Shown piece after piece: positions 10,551 through 22,500 of a stretch of 64,000 bases of DNA. Numbering within the stretch: position 1 is the first letter of the stretch; every line of letters begins with the position of its first letter. Both the position numbers and the translations under genes were made by a program. The notes under the pieces are model-generated. The model did not search any database and had not been told where the DNA came from. It saw only the letters and a program-made list of their open reading frames with translations. The stretch comes from Vitis vinifera (lineage: Eukaryota > Streptophyta > Magnoliopsida > Vitales > Vitaceae), in the NCBI RefSeq assembly GCF_030704535.1, contig NC_081818.1:28037501-28101500 (forward strand). Reading direction: 5' to 3'.

Positions 10551-10885
10551 TGCAATCGGAAAAGACGTATACCATAACTTTATAGTGCATTCATGTAAGC
10601 ACCCACGACGCTTGAACACAATGGGAGTTAGCGACCAACCTTACCAACCTTCTAATTTGCTAACAATTCCCCTCCCCCCCCCCCCCAACGAGACCCTTAT
10701 GGTTCAAACTCATGACCTTAACTCTAATACCACTTGTAGAACTTCAAACGCTATCAATTCTCTTAAAAACGATTAATGTTAGATAAGACGCATACCCTAC
10801 CCTTATAGTGCATTAACCTAAGTGCCAACGATGCTCGAATACAAGAGAAGTTGATGGACGCAACCAACCCTTCAATCTGCCAACA
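10515..10885 (-). mobile_element. Miniature LTR retrotransposon (TRIM-like), copy 2
   Basis: On the minus strand: a 5' LTR (10885-10735) beginning TGTTGGCAGATTGAAGG and ending in CTACA, then AG, then a primer-binding site TGGTATTAGAG (10732-10722). After it come 44 bases containing GAACCATAAGGGTCTCG, a long G-rich polypurine tract (10683-10667), and a 3' LTR beginning TGTTAGCAAATTAGAAGG at 10665. Both LTRs share TGCACTATAA and a following TATRCGTCTT. The internal region is only about 69 bases, so the element has no genes and would depend on enzymes of others. The 3' LTR end, near 10515-10550, merges with the pararetroviral sequence; a target duplication was not seen. Confidence 0.7.
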
Positions 10886-13000
10886 ATTATAAATATTATA
10901 AAAACATTAAATGAGTTTTATAAATATATTCCATATATATTTTTTTAAAAGTGAGAAAAATTTCAAAAAAGCCTATTTTTAATAATTTAATTTTCTTTCT
11001 TTTGAATTTTTCATAGATTAACAAATTTTCACTATTTTCTTTGCTTATTAATTTTCTTTTCTATTTTTTTTCAAACTTTATAATAATCAAATATAGTTTT
11101 AAATAGTCTAATCATAATAAAAAAAAACTAATAAAAATAAATTTTAGAATAAAAGATTGTAACAAAAAACGAAAAAAATCTTATATTATATCAATAGTTC
11201 ATAATTGATAAACAAACCATTTAAGAGGTAATCCTAAATGAAAAAAAATAATTATTATAAATCAAATAAATAAAATTATTCATAATTATAATTTTATTAT
11301 ATTAAAGAACTAATAAGAATAAAAAAATTATTTTAAAAAAATGAATTTCAATATAAATAAATTAAAATAGAGGTTGATTCATTGTAGTTCACATAAATCA
11401 ATTAGGAAAGAGGTTTTTTCTTTATAATTTTAATTTTATTATTTGATTTAATAATGAAATTTTGATTCAAAAAGGATAAATTTTAGTATAAAATGCATTT
11501 AATATAGGCTAATCTCTTCAATTTGAATTATGTTCTATGTCAAATATCAAATGCAAATTTCAAATCCTACTTTATTTTCACTATTTGCATTTCATTTCTT
11601 TCTTAAATTTTGTTTTCCTACATTTAGTTCTTTGAAACTTTGAGCAAAAATTTAGAAGAAAAAACAAAAAGAAAAATTATGGTCTTATTTGTTAACTATT
11701 TTTTAAAAATAATTTTGAAAAATAATTTTTTGAGACCGATATTTTGTAGAACAAAATTCTGTTTTTAGTTTGAAATATTTTAAAACTATTTTTAATATTT
11801 TTAAATATGTTTTAAAAATATATTTTATATTCAATGCTTTATTTTTAATCCTTCGATATGCTTGTATAATTGTTTTATAAAACAATTCTTAAAAAACATG
11901 TGAAAATAAAAAATAAAAATAAAAATATGTTTTTTAAAAACACTATATTTTCTGTTTTTAAGAAGAGAAAACAGAAACAGTTTTCAAAAATTTATTTTTT
12001 GAAAACCTTATTTGGCAACTATTTTTTGAATCAGTTATGAAAAATAGTTTTTAAGAACAGTTTTTGAAATTTGTTCTCTAATGTTTTGTAGAACAAAAGT
12101 TTGTTTGAAAACCTAAAATTATTTTTAACATGTTTTTAATATTTTTAAATATGTTGTGAAAATAAATTTTATGTCCATAACTTTATTTTTAATCATTATA
12201 GATGTTTTATATAATTATTCTTTATAACAACTCTTAAAAAACAATTGAAAATAACTAAAAGAAGTTATTTGAAAACACCATATTTTATGTTTTATGAGAC
12301 TAAAAAATAGAAGAAAAAAAAATATAAAACAGTTTTTGATTACTAAACGTGTTTTTCAATTTTTGAAAACAATTATCAAACATACCCTATATAACTTTTA
12401 TATATATATATATATATATATACACCATCTCTTTTATAACTTTCAATTACCTTTTTCAAATACCCATCAATTACAACTTCTATATTTTTTTTCATCTTCT
12501 TACAAATCATTGTGAAAAATATTTGTTTTAATTAAAAAGAAACTCTTCATTATCTTGTTTGCCCATGTTCCTAAGAGTTCGTTTTACTATGTTTTTTCTT
12601 AAAACATCGTATTTTTAGAAGAAAAAAAAAAGTTTAGATGTTTAATAAAATTAAAAAAATACTTTTAAATTTTTTAAAAATCATTTATAGTATTAAAAAT
12701 TTATTTATAATATTTAAAAAAAAAACATTTGACAAGTGATTTTTCTAAAAATATTTAAAAAAAAAACTTTTTGAACAAAAATGTTGTCAAACTCACTTTT
12801 ATTTACATTGAAATCTTAAAACTTGAGAATTTACATATTTTTGGTAAGTAATAAATTAAATCAACATAAAATTAGAATTAAAATTTTTACCAAAAAAGGA
12901 TATTTAATTATTTATACCTATTTTTGGGAAAGAATTCAGTGGGGGTTCAATATCTTGGGACATCGTAATTCGTAAGTAGTACATACGTGGAGATATTGTT
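10886..13000. other. AT-rich gene-free region with MITE-like repeats
   Basis: No gene is supported. The left part (10900-11650) is featureless AT-rich sequence. The segment 11680-12390 consists of two related copies of a MITE-like repeat. A (TA)n tract lies at about 12400-12422. The last few hundred bases, where GC rises, are the probable promoter of the RUS gene. Confidence 0.5.
11680..12390. repeat. Two adjacent copies of an AT-rich MITE-like repeat
   Basis: Copy one spans about 11680-12005 and copy two about 12006-12390. Both begin with CTTATTTG-YAACTATTTTTT. They share GTTTTGTAGAACAAAA (copy one ATTTTGTAG), then TTTTTAATATTTTTAAATATG, then TTTATTTTTAATC, and end in a stretch rich in TTTTCAA-TTTTTGAAAAC. 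Related sequence recurs near 20500-20720 and 57400-57650, so this is a dispersed family. Such TTTTTGAAAA-rich ends are typical of short non-autonomous DNA transposons, but the ends were not defined. Confidence 0.45.
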
Positions 13001-13139
13001 GCCATGTCATAAATGGTTTCTATTTTAAGCAGTAAGTAATAAACAAAAATTATTAACCAATCAATGCCTGCCACATCATGCCACGTTCTATTGGTTTGGC
13101 CAAAAGGGGGCCATTCCTGTCCTCTGGCTCTGTTGTCTT

Positions 13140-13148
13140 AAACCCTAA
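13140..13148 (+). promoter_or_regulatory. Telo-box in the RUS gene leader
   Basis: AAACCCTAA is the plant telo-box, common close to transcription starts of housekeeping and plastid or translation-related genes. Its place between the two candidate start codons favours the downstream ATG at 13213. Confidence 0.4.
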
Positions 13149-13212
13149 ACCCGTAACACAAACAGAGCTCCCATTGACTAAAACCCATATCCAAAAATCG
13201 TCTATAATTCTC

Positions 13213-16200
13213 ATGCAATCCACCTTATACATCCCTTCAGACTCTTACTGCTTTTCATGTCCCCGGCAGGCACCTTTCAAACTCCGACGCCCACAATTCC
13301 TCACCAAGACCCTAGGTTCCTCAAATTCTCTGAAAACTTCCTGCGAGCATGAATTTGAAGGCGTGGACGGACCTATCAGCACGGCACGCCTCCCGGTCGT
13401 GATTCGGCGGTGGGGTCGAGTTTCTCAGTACTTATGGAACGGAAGTGAAAGTCGCCTACAGTTAGTTCGTGTAGACGGAGGGGCTTCATCATTGTGTTTG
13501 AATTTTGATGATGGGTTGAATAATTTGTTTGCATTGTGTAGCTCTGCTGTTAGGGACTTTTTTATTCCTCAGAAAGTGAGTGGGAATTATATGGATTATG
13601 TGAAGTGGAAGTTTCTGCATCGGGTTTTCAGTTCCGCGCTCCAGGTTCTTGCTACTCAGGTAATGATTGTGCACTGCTCTGGGTTTGCGTAGAAAGAAAT
13701 GATTGAAATTTGGGTTGTGTTTGTTTCCAAAGAAAAGGTTTTCCAGGGCAATCTTTTGGCTCGAAGTAAAAATTTGGCTCGTAAAGAAATGCTTGTTTAG
13801 CAAAACTTAGCGAAGGAGGAACCCTTTTCGTGGAAAGTTGCTCCAGTCGAGCTATTTGTAGATTTTGTGAGCCAGAAGGAATCAAATTATGCTCTTTTAT
13901 GTGAAGCTGAGGTCCCTGGTTAAGAAAAAAGGAAGAAAATTGGAAATTGGTGTGTCAGAGAGAATTCCTGTAAAAACTTTTGGATTAGGGTACAATTTAG
14001 ATGTTTCAGAGACTGAAGACTGGTTTATAGATAATAGTATATCTATATGAATTGTGCAAAGAGTATTCCTGATCAAGGTTCATGGTGTAAGTCTTTTTGA
14101 ACCATAGAAAATACAAGATATGGCTTATATCTGTAAGTAAGCTTTGTTGTGTTAGTCTATTCATGTGGGAATATGTGTCATCTAATAATTTGTTAATGCA
14201 TGCATTTAAATGGTCTTCAATATGTTAATTTGGTTTTCATGATTATTTATTGTGGGAATTGTTTGATGCTAGGCAATGTTTCGGGCAATCGGAATTGGAT
14301 ACTCTAGATCCCTCCCGTCAGCTGCTGCCCTGAACTGGGTCTTGAAGGATGGGCTTGGACGGTTATGTAGGTGCATCTACACAGCAAGTCTTGCATCTGC
14401 TTTTGATACCAATTTGAAGGTATAACACCTAATGCCTCTGAAATTTGCAGTCTTAGACTCTCACCAATTAGTTCTATTTATTTGTATTTAATTGATGCAA
14501 TGTTGCAATTCCAAACCATTGGATGAAAATAATTGTACATTTCATAGACGATAAAAAAACCTGGAACAACAAGAAATGCAGTAATGTGGAGATCTGTTCT
14601 TGATAATTACCAAAGAAAAGAAAAAGGAAAATTGCAGCAATTTGTGCTTTAGAATGTATTGCAAAAATTGTTGATACACTAATTAATTTTCTTTTGCCTC
14701 TTTTGAAGAGAGTTAGGTTCTCAACATCTGTCCTGTTCAGTTTGAGCATTGGAGTTGAGTTGTTGACTCCTGCATTTCCTAATTATTTCTTGCTCCTTGC
14801 AACAATTGCTAACATAGCAAAACAAGTAACCGTCGCATGCTACCTAGCAACTGGTGTAAGCTTTCTGGCCTCAACCATCTGTTTACGGTCTTTCTGTGAG
14901 ACATGCTGTCATGACTTAAAATTCTTTGCCATAGAGATGAACTGATGTCACATTAGAATTAGTTATCTTCTTGCCCAGTTGTGAGTCCCATGTGAATTAG
15001 AACAATGAGCCTATCAAAACATGATATGTAGTTCAATATTCGTGCTTGAGCACATGGTAGTAGATCTTTGCCCATAGTTATTTTTAAACCCCAAAAATCA
15101 ATTTTTAAATGCACTTGGGTTATTAGAACGTATATACCTGCCTACTTGTCAAAAATTTCTTCTTGTGAACGATTCATAAATTTTGGTACTAGATTTTTCT
15201 GTGGCGATTTAATATTATCACATTGTATTAGCAGTCTGCTGTTCATCGAAGTTTTGCGATTGCAGATAATCTTGGTGAAGTTTCTGCAAAGGCACAGGTT
15301 GGTTATAACTTTGCTAGCATACTTCTTGTATGTCTTGGATGTCTTTCTTAAATGAAATATATGATCTTTGGTTTTGGTTCAGATTCAAATGGTGTGCTTT
15401 GATAACCTTGGTCTCATGCTTGCTGCAGTTTTGAATATACTGTGCAAGAATAACCAAAGGTTTGCCTTTACCGTCTCCTGAATTGAATTAATTGCTATTA
15501 TGAAATTGCGAATATTCTATGAATTAATACTTTTGACCTGTTCCCATGAGACCTATATATATATGTGTGTGTGTTTGTGTGTGATTGACAAGTAGCAAGA
15601 AATATATGTTGACATTTTGAGTGTTTTTTGCATGCGGTTCTTGTTCATATTAATATAAATACAAAAATGGTAAATAAATATAATTTCAAAATCGAAGTTG
15701 ATTGAAGAAAATGTTAAGATCTTTCAGTATGTCTGTTTTTACTTTAATGGCAAAAATAAGCCCTCCTTTTTGGCCTGCAGGAGTATAAATGGTTTTTGAT
15801 TCTTTTACGATAAAGACCTTGTCAATACTCCTCTAACTTCTTATTGATGTGCAAGATTGTTAGCAGGTTTACCTTTTGTTGTATACCCAATTTTTTCAGC
15901 AATTGACCTTTTTGGGATTTATCAAGGACTCAAACATGTCCACTTGCAAACATTAACTAAGGTTGGTTTTTCTGTTGTTCTTCACTATTTCTCTGAGTTT
16001 ATATGCATTCCCCTTAATGGTTGGTCATCCCGTTTTTTTTTCAGCAGTCATCCTCAGAGCACACATTCCCGTTGGTAGAGATTTACCAGCAACTACCACT
16101 TTTGCTTGTACCTTTACCCTGCAAATTCGATTTGCTTCTCACAATTATCCTTTTTTAATGTACATTTCATATGCCCATTTTACTTGTGAATACCACGGGT

Positions 16201-17415
16201 ATGGGTTCAAAACTTTTCTGCAAACTAGTTATTAAGTCCTTGCTTGCTCTAACAGCACCACCCTTGGTCCCAAAAAATTAAAAATAAATCTAACCCTGCC
16301 ACAGGACAAATTCTTTGATGAATTGGATGATCCTCTATTATATATGCACACAGTTTTTCACTGTACATGGGCTGTGGGGGGTGGGGGTGTTGGTATTATT
16401 GAAAATTCATCACCTCACTAATTCAATTTTGTTTTCCAGGATAGGCTAGAGATTATCTTAAATATGTGGATTCAGTTGGGATATGTCCCTTCACCTGCAG
16501 AAGTGAGTAAAGAGGAGGGCATCAGTTTTCCTTGGAGTAAAGGTTAGATCTCACCCTGTTTGTTTTTCCTTGACTCTGCTTCAGCATTTGGATATCAAGC
16601 TGTTCTCAAATTAAGTACATATCAATGATGGAGCTTACAGCCTAATAGTGAGGTCTGGTTCAGGAAGAGAACTGTGGCCTATCAGAATTGGTTGCTTGGA
16701 TCCCAAGGGTCGATTACCAAAGTTATCAATGTTGATGATGCAGTCATTAAGTAGTGAGGATTTCTACTTCATATGCATGGAAGCCTGTAGGAGATTGACA
16801 AGGCCTGAGCAGGTGTGTGTTCAAATGATGCTCTGTCCTGAATTCTAGCAATAGTTCTTAGAATACCAAACTTATCATTACATTACCTTATTGTTTCTCT
16901 GTTGATGAAATTCTAGCAAGGTATTCTCCTTTGTTTACGGGAAGGAGCAAGCACTACAGATGTCATCAGTGGTTTGTTGCAGGTAGAAGGAATTTTGTTT
17001 TAGAAACCAAGCAAATCAACAATATGGATGATTTAAGTTTTGATACATGGACCATTATCTTTCCATTAGGCTATCATGGTTTAGTTACACTGACTAAAAG
17101 AAAAGTTGGCCTATATACCTTCTTGATTGATGTTTATGATAATCTTAAATTTCTTATGTTTAAAACTTAGTGCAGGCATGCTATGTCCGCAAAAAGCTCC
17201 TGTTAAACAGGACCAGGTGGAAGAACATTGTAGAAGATTGTGACACCTCAGACACATTTGTTCGAGAGTGGTTTAAAGTGGTTGAAGATAGCAAGCAATC
17301 TGCCCAAAGAGATTTGAATCTGCTTAATGAAGAGATGCTACGTTTAGGGTGGACTGTTAAAAACATTTTACTGAGCGCAGAGGAGCAAGTCAAATATAGA
17401 TTTGTAGATGACTGA
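13213..17415 (+). CDS. RUS: ROOT UV-B SENSITIVE family protein (DUF647), RUS4/RUS5-like, ten exons, 514 aa
   Basis: Exons: 13213-13659, 14273-14419, 14709-14855, 15235-15297, 15383-15459, 15856-15961, 16440-16542, 16664-16812, 16917-16982 and 17176-17415. They join in frame with GT-AG introns. The N-terminus is Ser/Arg-rich and low in acids for about 60 residues, consistent with plastid targeting. The DUF647 core follows, with family blocks such as LNWVLKDGLGRL, SAVHRSFAIADNLGEVSAKAQ, LPFVVYPIFSAIDLFG and YQGLKHVHLQTLT. Several hydrophobic stretches in the core may be membrane-associated. RUS1 and RUS2 act in root UV-B sensing and auxin transport; the roles of the other members are poorly known. 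Length and C-terminus (LLSAEEQ, then FVDD) fit the RUS4/RUS5 branch. An in-frame ATG at 13078 would add 45 residues; 13213 is preferred because the added part does not look like a transit peptide and contains the telo-box. Confidence 0.88.
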
Positions 17416-19400
17416 AGATGTTCATAGGCTTTTAAAGGTTAGTGGGCTTCCCTTTATCCCATTGAAAATTTTGGATGTGGAAGTACAAAAATGTGTGTTT
17501 TTCTGTGATGTGCCACATTGATTTTTCCTCTCCCATATATTTATCTGTAACAGTTTGGGAAACGAGAGACGTTTCCAGTTGATATGCGGTTGCCAGTTAC
17601 CTTGCAATTGCCCATTTTTCCAAGTAAAATACATTTTGGTGAGCCCCTTTACAAATTTGATTATGTTGCTCAACCTCACTTTTCCATTTTAAATTTGGAA
17701 AGAGTTATCATAATCCTTGCACAGATCTCTCACAATTTTGGTTATCTGTTCATTGCAGTCCATTTCTAAATGAATAACGCCTGTTTTTCAATTACCTTGT
17801 GGAGATGCAGTAGAGGGATCTTTAGTTCTATGGGAACTTGGATCACCAAATTCCAAAGCAAAAACTGCACCTGAAAATTCATTCTCCCTGTTTGGAAATA
17901 AATTTGATGGATCTTCTTTTAAACTCTGTGCTAATTGCATGTGTTAAATATGATACTAACTATATGTCAATTGAATTCCTTCTAAACGGACACGTCGGTC
18001 TGTCGTATAATTGTGTCCTTGATCCAGCATAAGGAATCAATAGGGCATGGCCACTGGGGCTCACTGAGCCCACTTTGATATATAGAGACATCCTACAACT
18101 GATATAATTGTGTCCTTGTTCTGAGCTTTCTTGTATAGTCATAGCTAACTACTTGGCACCCCCTCAACCAGCCAACCCCCACAAGTGAATACATCCAAAG
18201 CCCACAATGTTCCCCCAATCTCATCCATGCCAACTACCACATTGATTCACCACTTACCATCTTTCATTCCCATTACAATTCTTAAGTCTGCCTTTTGATC
18301 AAAGCCATTTTAGCTTTTTACATAAGACACCATGGCGAAAGTTGCCCTGAGTGGTGAGGTATCAACATAGAAACCAAAGTTGGGGTCTCATTAAAATAGT
18401 GATGAGTGCAAGGAAAATGGCTGTTGTCAAGACAGGGACATTGGGATAGCTGACAGAGGGTCACCCTCTTCGTAGCATTTGTTTAAAAGACAGGGAAGAA
18501 AGGAGAGAAAGGAAGAAATAAAAGAAAGAAAGCAAGCAGCACTACCTTATGCTCTCTTACTTTATGACCTTCATCTTTATCATCATGTACATGTACATAT
18601 TCACTCAACATATCCCAAAAGCATTGTTCCTTCTCAGGTGCCTTTCTCCTTTTTTATGGCTTTTCATAGCCGCCCCCCCTCCCTCCCTCCCATTGGTCGC
18701 TCTCTCTCTCTCTCTCTTCAAACCTTCCTTCTCATCCCACCTTTCTCTAAAGCTAAACCAGCATGACCCCAAAAAAGAAGTAATCTCCAATCCATTTCCA
18801 GTCAAAAGATACCCCCATTTAGTCTCTCACCTTAGGCATGAAGGAAATCAAATAACAATACAACTCCGTGTTCTAAATATCCATGTATATATGATCTCTT
18901 TTAGAACCTCTTGTGGACATATTTGACAATTGCACTTTATAGTTACCTTTCTACTTAAGAGTCTAATCATACAAATACTAAAACCCTCTTTTTCTAACTC
19001 CTCTTTGCTTTTGAATTGACATTAATTTTTAATCCATCCTTGTTTTCTTAGGCTTATATTAATTGTTTCTACATGACAAACCCACCCAGCCAAATTTTAT
19101 TGCAGCTCTCTCAGACTCATGCATAGATCTAGCAAATGTTTTAGAATTCATGTTCATATGAGATTCTCTTATGGCACCATGTCAACCATTGAATTCAATA
19201 AATGCCCACTTGAATTATACTTCAATTTATTCTTGTTTCTTAAAGGCTAAGTCTTGGATCACCCATCTCATGATCCTCTAGTACCACATCAGGTAGACAA
19301 TTTGTATAAACCACACATTCTAATATAGAATATTCATAATCCTATTGGCTTTCCATTTAGATCTAAATCTTGAGATGCTGATTGTCTCATAACAATCAAC
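17416..19400. other. Intergenic region downstream of the RUS gene
   Basis: The first few hundred bases are probably 3' UTR. No further gene is supported. A pyrimidine-rich segment at about 18670-18720 contains C7 and CCCT repeats followed by (CT)n. Open frames here (for example 18479-18926) are short, of odd composition and lack any recognisable domain. Confidence 0.4.
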
Positions 19401-19418
19401 ATTAGATAAATTCAGGGT

Positions 19419-19542
19419 ATCATAAATGGTAGGATTTAACCTCAAGACTATGTGTCATTTATTGATATTACACTTCTCACTATCATAAATGGTAGGATTT
19501 AACCTCGAGACTATATGTCATTTACTGATATTACACTTCCCT
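19419..19542 (+). repeat. 62-bp tandem duplication
   Basis: Two head-to-tail copies beginning TATCATAAATGGTAGGATTT start at 19419 and 19481. They differ at only a few positions (CTCAAGACTATGTG versus CTCGAGACTATATG). A recent local duplication of non-coding sequence. Confidence 0.85.
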
Positions 19543-21540
19543 CTGTTAGCTTTAACTGATTGGACTATCCTGAGGGGCAGTGATTAGAGTTATAAGCATA
19601 TGAAAAACAAAAAAAATATTGTGATTGTTTCCTTAGATTCCCATTTCTCATGTAAAAAATGATGGTAGATGAGGGAAATGGAAATTATTTTCCTTGAGAT
19701 TCTTGGGTGTTGTTATCTTTTGGGGAGGAGTGAAAACCCATTCTCTTCTTTGTTGGAAATTATTATTTAATTTCTTCATATATATATATATATATATATA
19801 TTTATTTATTTATTTATTTTAATGGGTGATGATAGATATTCCCACATTATAAGTCATTGGTGGCCAACTGGCCAACACATGGGAAGTGGTTATATGTATC
19901 ACAATCCTTTTCAATTTTTATTTTTTATTTTTCTGGTATCAAATTCTGTTAAATGAAGCTAAATTTTTATCACCGGCCTTTATAATTCAGTGGTATGAGA
20001 TCTTGATTTAAAATATTGTGATCAGACGGACAAAAAAAGGTTGATGAATATATCTTAATTGTGATCATGTGGACAAGAAAAGTTTGACACAGAAATCCTA
20101 GTGCATGAAACAGTACCAATTTTTTTTTTTTATAAAGTAATTAATTAATTTTTCTTTAAATTCTTTATAGAGTGTAAGATAGTTGACTATATTTTTAAAT
20201 GGTCTTTTTTTTGTCCAAAAAAAAAAAAAAAAATCTTTCCCTGCCTCGTGCTTTTCTTTATCCTTTTTCCCCACTACAAAAAAGAAAAGATTTGATTCTT
20301 TGGGTCCCATTGCTACGTGGTTCTCCTGTAAGTGCAGTTTCCAGAGGCACGGAACACCATATGATATATATGATTAAAAATAAATAAATCACCTGTAACG
20401 TGTCTTCCTAATATTTGTTGCAATCTCCTATAACCTCAAGCATAACTTCTTTTGAATTTCAGATCAATATGTGAAAATGGAAAATTTTAAAATGAGAGAA
20501 AATATATATATTTTTATTATAATACATATTTGTATAATTATTTTTTAAAACAATTTTTAAAAAATAAATGAAAACAACTAAAAATGTTGTGTGAAAATAC
20601 TTTATTTTTTTATTTTTGAGAACAAAAAAATAGAAAACAAATTTTTGATTGTCAAACATGTTTTTCAATTTTTCTTGTGTTCTTGAAAATAGAAAATTGT
20701 TTTGAAAAACAATAGTCAAACATGTCTTAGATGTTTGATAGATTTTAGAAAACATTTTTAAAAATTTGAAAATCTGTTTTAAAAAAAATAATTATAAATG
20801 ATTCTTCTAAAAACACATTAAAATACTTCGAATAAAAACGCTATCAAATACATTATTAACTTATATTATTCTTTGAGAGTAATTTTGAAAAAAATCATTT
20901 ATAAAGTGATTGTTTAGAAATTATTAAATAAAAATAAAAAGTGCTTCCAACATTGCTAAAATCTCTAATTATTGTTAAAACTAAATAAATAATAATTTGT
21001 TTTATTATTATGGGAAATGAGCTTTACATATTGAGGTGTGAATGGATGACAATAGCATAATACTGTTCACATACAGCATTGGAGGACTATTATGTAATTT
21101 CCCCTTTTTTTTTTTCTTTAAAAAGAAAGATACGATGTGTTCAAACTTGAGAGCTCTCTTTCAAAATTTTAATAATGCCAGCACAAAGTTTGATAGGTTG
21201 ACTTTCAGAACACCACAATTAGTTGTAATAATTCAATTTCAATTATTTTTTTAAAATTTTTAATTTTTGGAAAAGGGTGACAGGTGTTTTTAGCTTTTAA
21301 AATAATGAGGAATGCCATCTTTTTCAAAATTAAAATTTTGATAATATAAAGCACTAGTGTACGAATAGCCTTGACGTGGAAAAAAAAATCACCCAACATG
21401 CTAACCACCGAACCACACAAGCAAAAAATAAGTGAATAAATAATAAAATTATATATTTTGATAGCTTGTAGTAATGGTGGGTGAGAATTATGAAATGGGT
21501 GAAAAACGTTGGTAGTGGTGGCTACTTGGAGGACCACTCT
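19543..21540. other. AT-rich intergenic region with microsatellite and MITE-like repeat
   Basis: Contains a (TA)n run followed by (TTTA)n at about 19779-19820. A MITE-like copy at about 20490-20740 is related to the pair at 11680-12390: it shares TTTTTGATTGTCAAACATG and TTTTTCAATTTTT and ends in AACAATAGTCAAACATG. No gene is supported. Confidence 0.4.
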
Positions 21541-21556
21541 GGTTCCCCATATTGGG

Positions 21557-21562
21557 CACGTG
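21557..21562. promoter_or_regulatory. G-box upstream of the HD-Zip gene (distal)
   Basis: A perfect palindromic CACGTG, about 500 bases upstream of the predicted transcription start. G-boxes bind bHLH (PIF) and bZIP factors; Arabidopsis ATHB1 is reported to be under PIF1 control in hypocotyl elongation, so the site is a plausible input. Function is inferred. Confidence 0.4.
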
Positions 21563-21617
21563 ACTGCATCACATTGATACCAAAATAGTAGCTTAATCTT
21601 GACTAGAACTAGGCGGC

Positions 21618-21623
21618 CACGTG
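21618..21623. promoter_or_regulatory. G-box upstream of the HD-Zip gene (proximal)
   Basis: The second perfect CACGTG, inside GGCCACGTGGTC, 61 bases from the first. The paired arrangement raises the odds that these are real binding sites. Confidence 0.4.
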
Positions 21624-22023
21624 GTCTATTGTGTTTGCTTCCTCCATATCCCCACCCCACTACGTTGTGGACTTATCCATGCATGGTGAAAGTAAAATTT
21701 TAAGACATGGAATCAAAGATATCATTCCAATAGTTGATGTCGTCCGACTTTGATACAAAGTTACGTGGTTAGAGATGATAATGAGAAAATGAAAACGGAG
21801 AAACCGTTAACCACATAACGCCATCCGACAGTGAGCCGACCGGAAAGCATGGGTTCGACTTAAAGATTGTGGCACGGACTCCGATTCTCATAATCCAGCG
21901 GTTCGAATCGCATCTCCCATCCGTCACCCGCGGCGCAAGTTAGTCATTCGCCTCCCCTTGACTGAAATTACAAAAAAAACCCACCTCCAGGGCTTTTCCG
22001 CCATTTCGCCCTCTGAGCAGGCC

Positions 22024-22030
22024 TATAAAA
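22024..22030 (+). promoter_or_regulatory. TATA box of the HD-Zip gene
   Basis: TATAAAA in the context GCCTATAAAACGC. Transcription would start near 22055, giving a leader of about 445 bases that contains upstream ORFs. Confidence 0.65.
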
Positions 22031-22285
22031 CGCAACGCTCTCACCTCGCTCAACTTTAGCTGCGAGGTACACCTTTGCAGAGACACTGAGCCTGAGAGCC
22101 TGAGCGCGCCCCGACCGACGCTGCCGCCGGAGAATCACCGCCGATCATCAGAATTCAGGATTATACGAACTCTGATGAAGGTGTGACTTCCTCTTCCCTG
22201 AACCAAATTTCTGAATTTGTCTTGTGTGTGTTTTCGTTTGACTCACTCACCGAAATTCTCATCGGAGCTGGGTAAGATTGTTCCT

Positions 22286-22375
22286 ATGATGGGATTTTGC
22301 ATCTGTCCGTTGGAGACACCGGCACGGCTGCTGTGGAGCACTAGCTTCTTTCGCCACAAGCTCATGATCTTCTGA
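22286..22375 (+). CDS. Upstream ORF in the HD-Zip leader, 29 aa, candidate conserved-peptide uORF
   Basis: Two adjacent ATGs open a 29-codon frame whose peptide contains CPLETPARLLW and ends in HKLMIF before TGA. It is 125 bases upstream of the HD-Zip start, and no other ATG lies between the two. Arabidopsis ATHB1 is known to carry a conserved-peptide uORF (CPuORF33) that lowers translation of the main frame, probably by stalling ribosomes. This peptide is in the matching place of the orthologous gene, but I cannot align it here. A three-codon uORF (ATG AAG GTG TGA) precedes it at about 22175. The role is repression in cis; homology is inferred from position. Confidence 0.65.
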   Translation: MMGFCICPLETPARLLWSTSFFRHKLMIF

Positions 22376-22500
22376 GTGCCGGAGTAATATATACTATACA
22401 TATACAGAAACCGAAGTTTACTGTTAAGGCTTCGCCGGAAATTGTAATATCGACGGCGGTGAAATCGCCTGAGATCTAGCTGAGTATACCAGAATCTGAG

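Noticed and set aside
13078-13212. In-frame upstream ATG for the RUS gene
   Set aside because: The extra 45 residues do not look like a transit peptide, and a telo-box lies within the stretch. It is kept as an alternative start.
18479-18926. Overlapping plus-strand open frames rich in Ser, Leu and His
   Set aside because: They come from CT-rich and C-rich low-complexity DNA, and no homology or gene context supports them.
21895-21925. GGTTCGAATCG, tRNA B-box-like word upstream of HAT5
   Set aside because: No matching acceptor stem, D-arm or anticodon stem could be folded around it, so it is not called as a tRNA.
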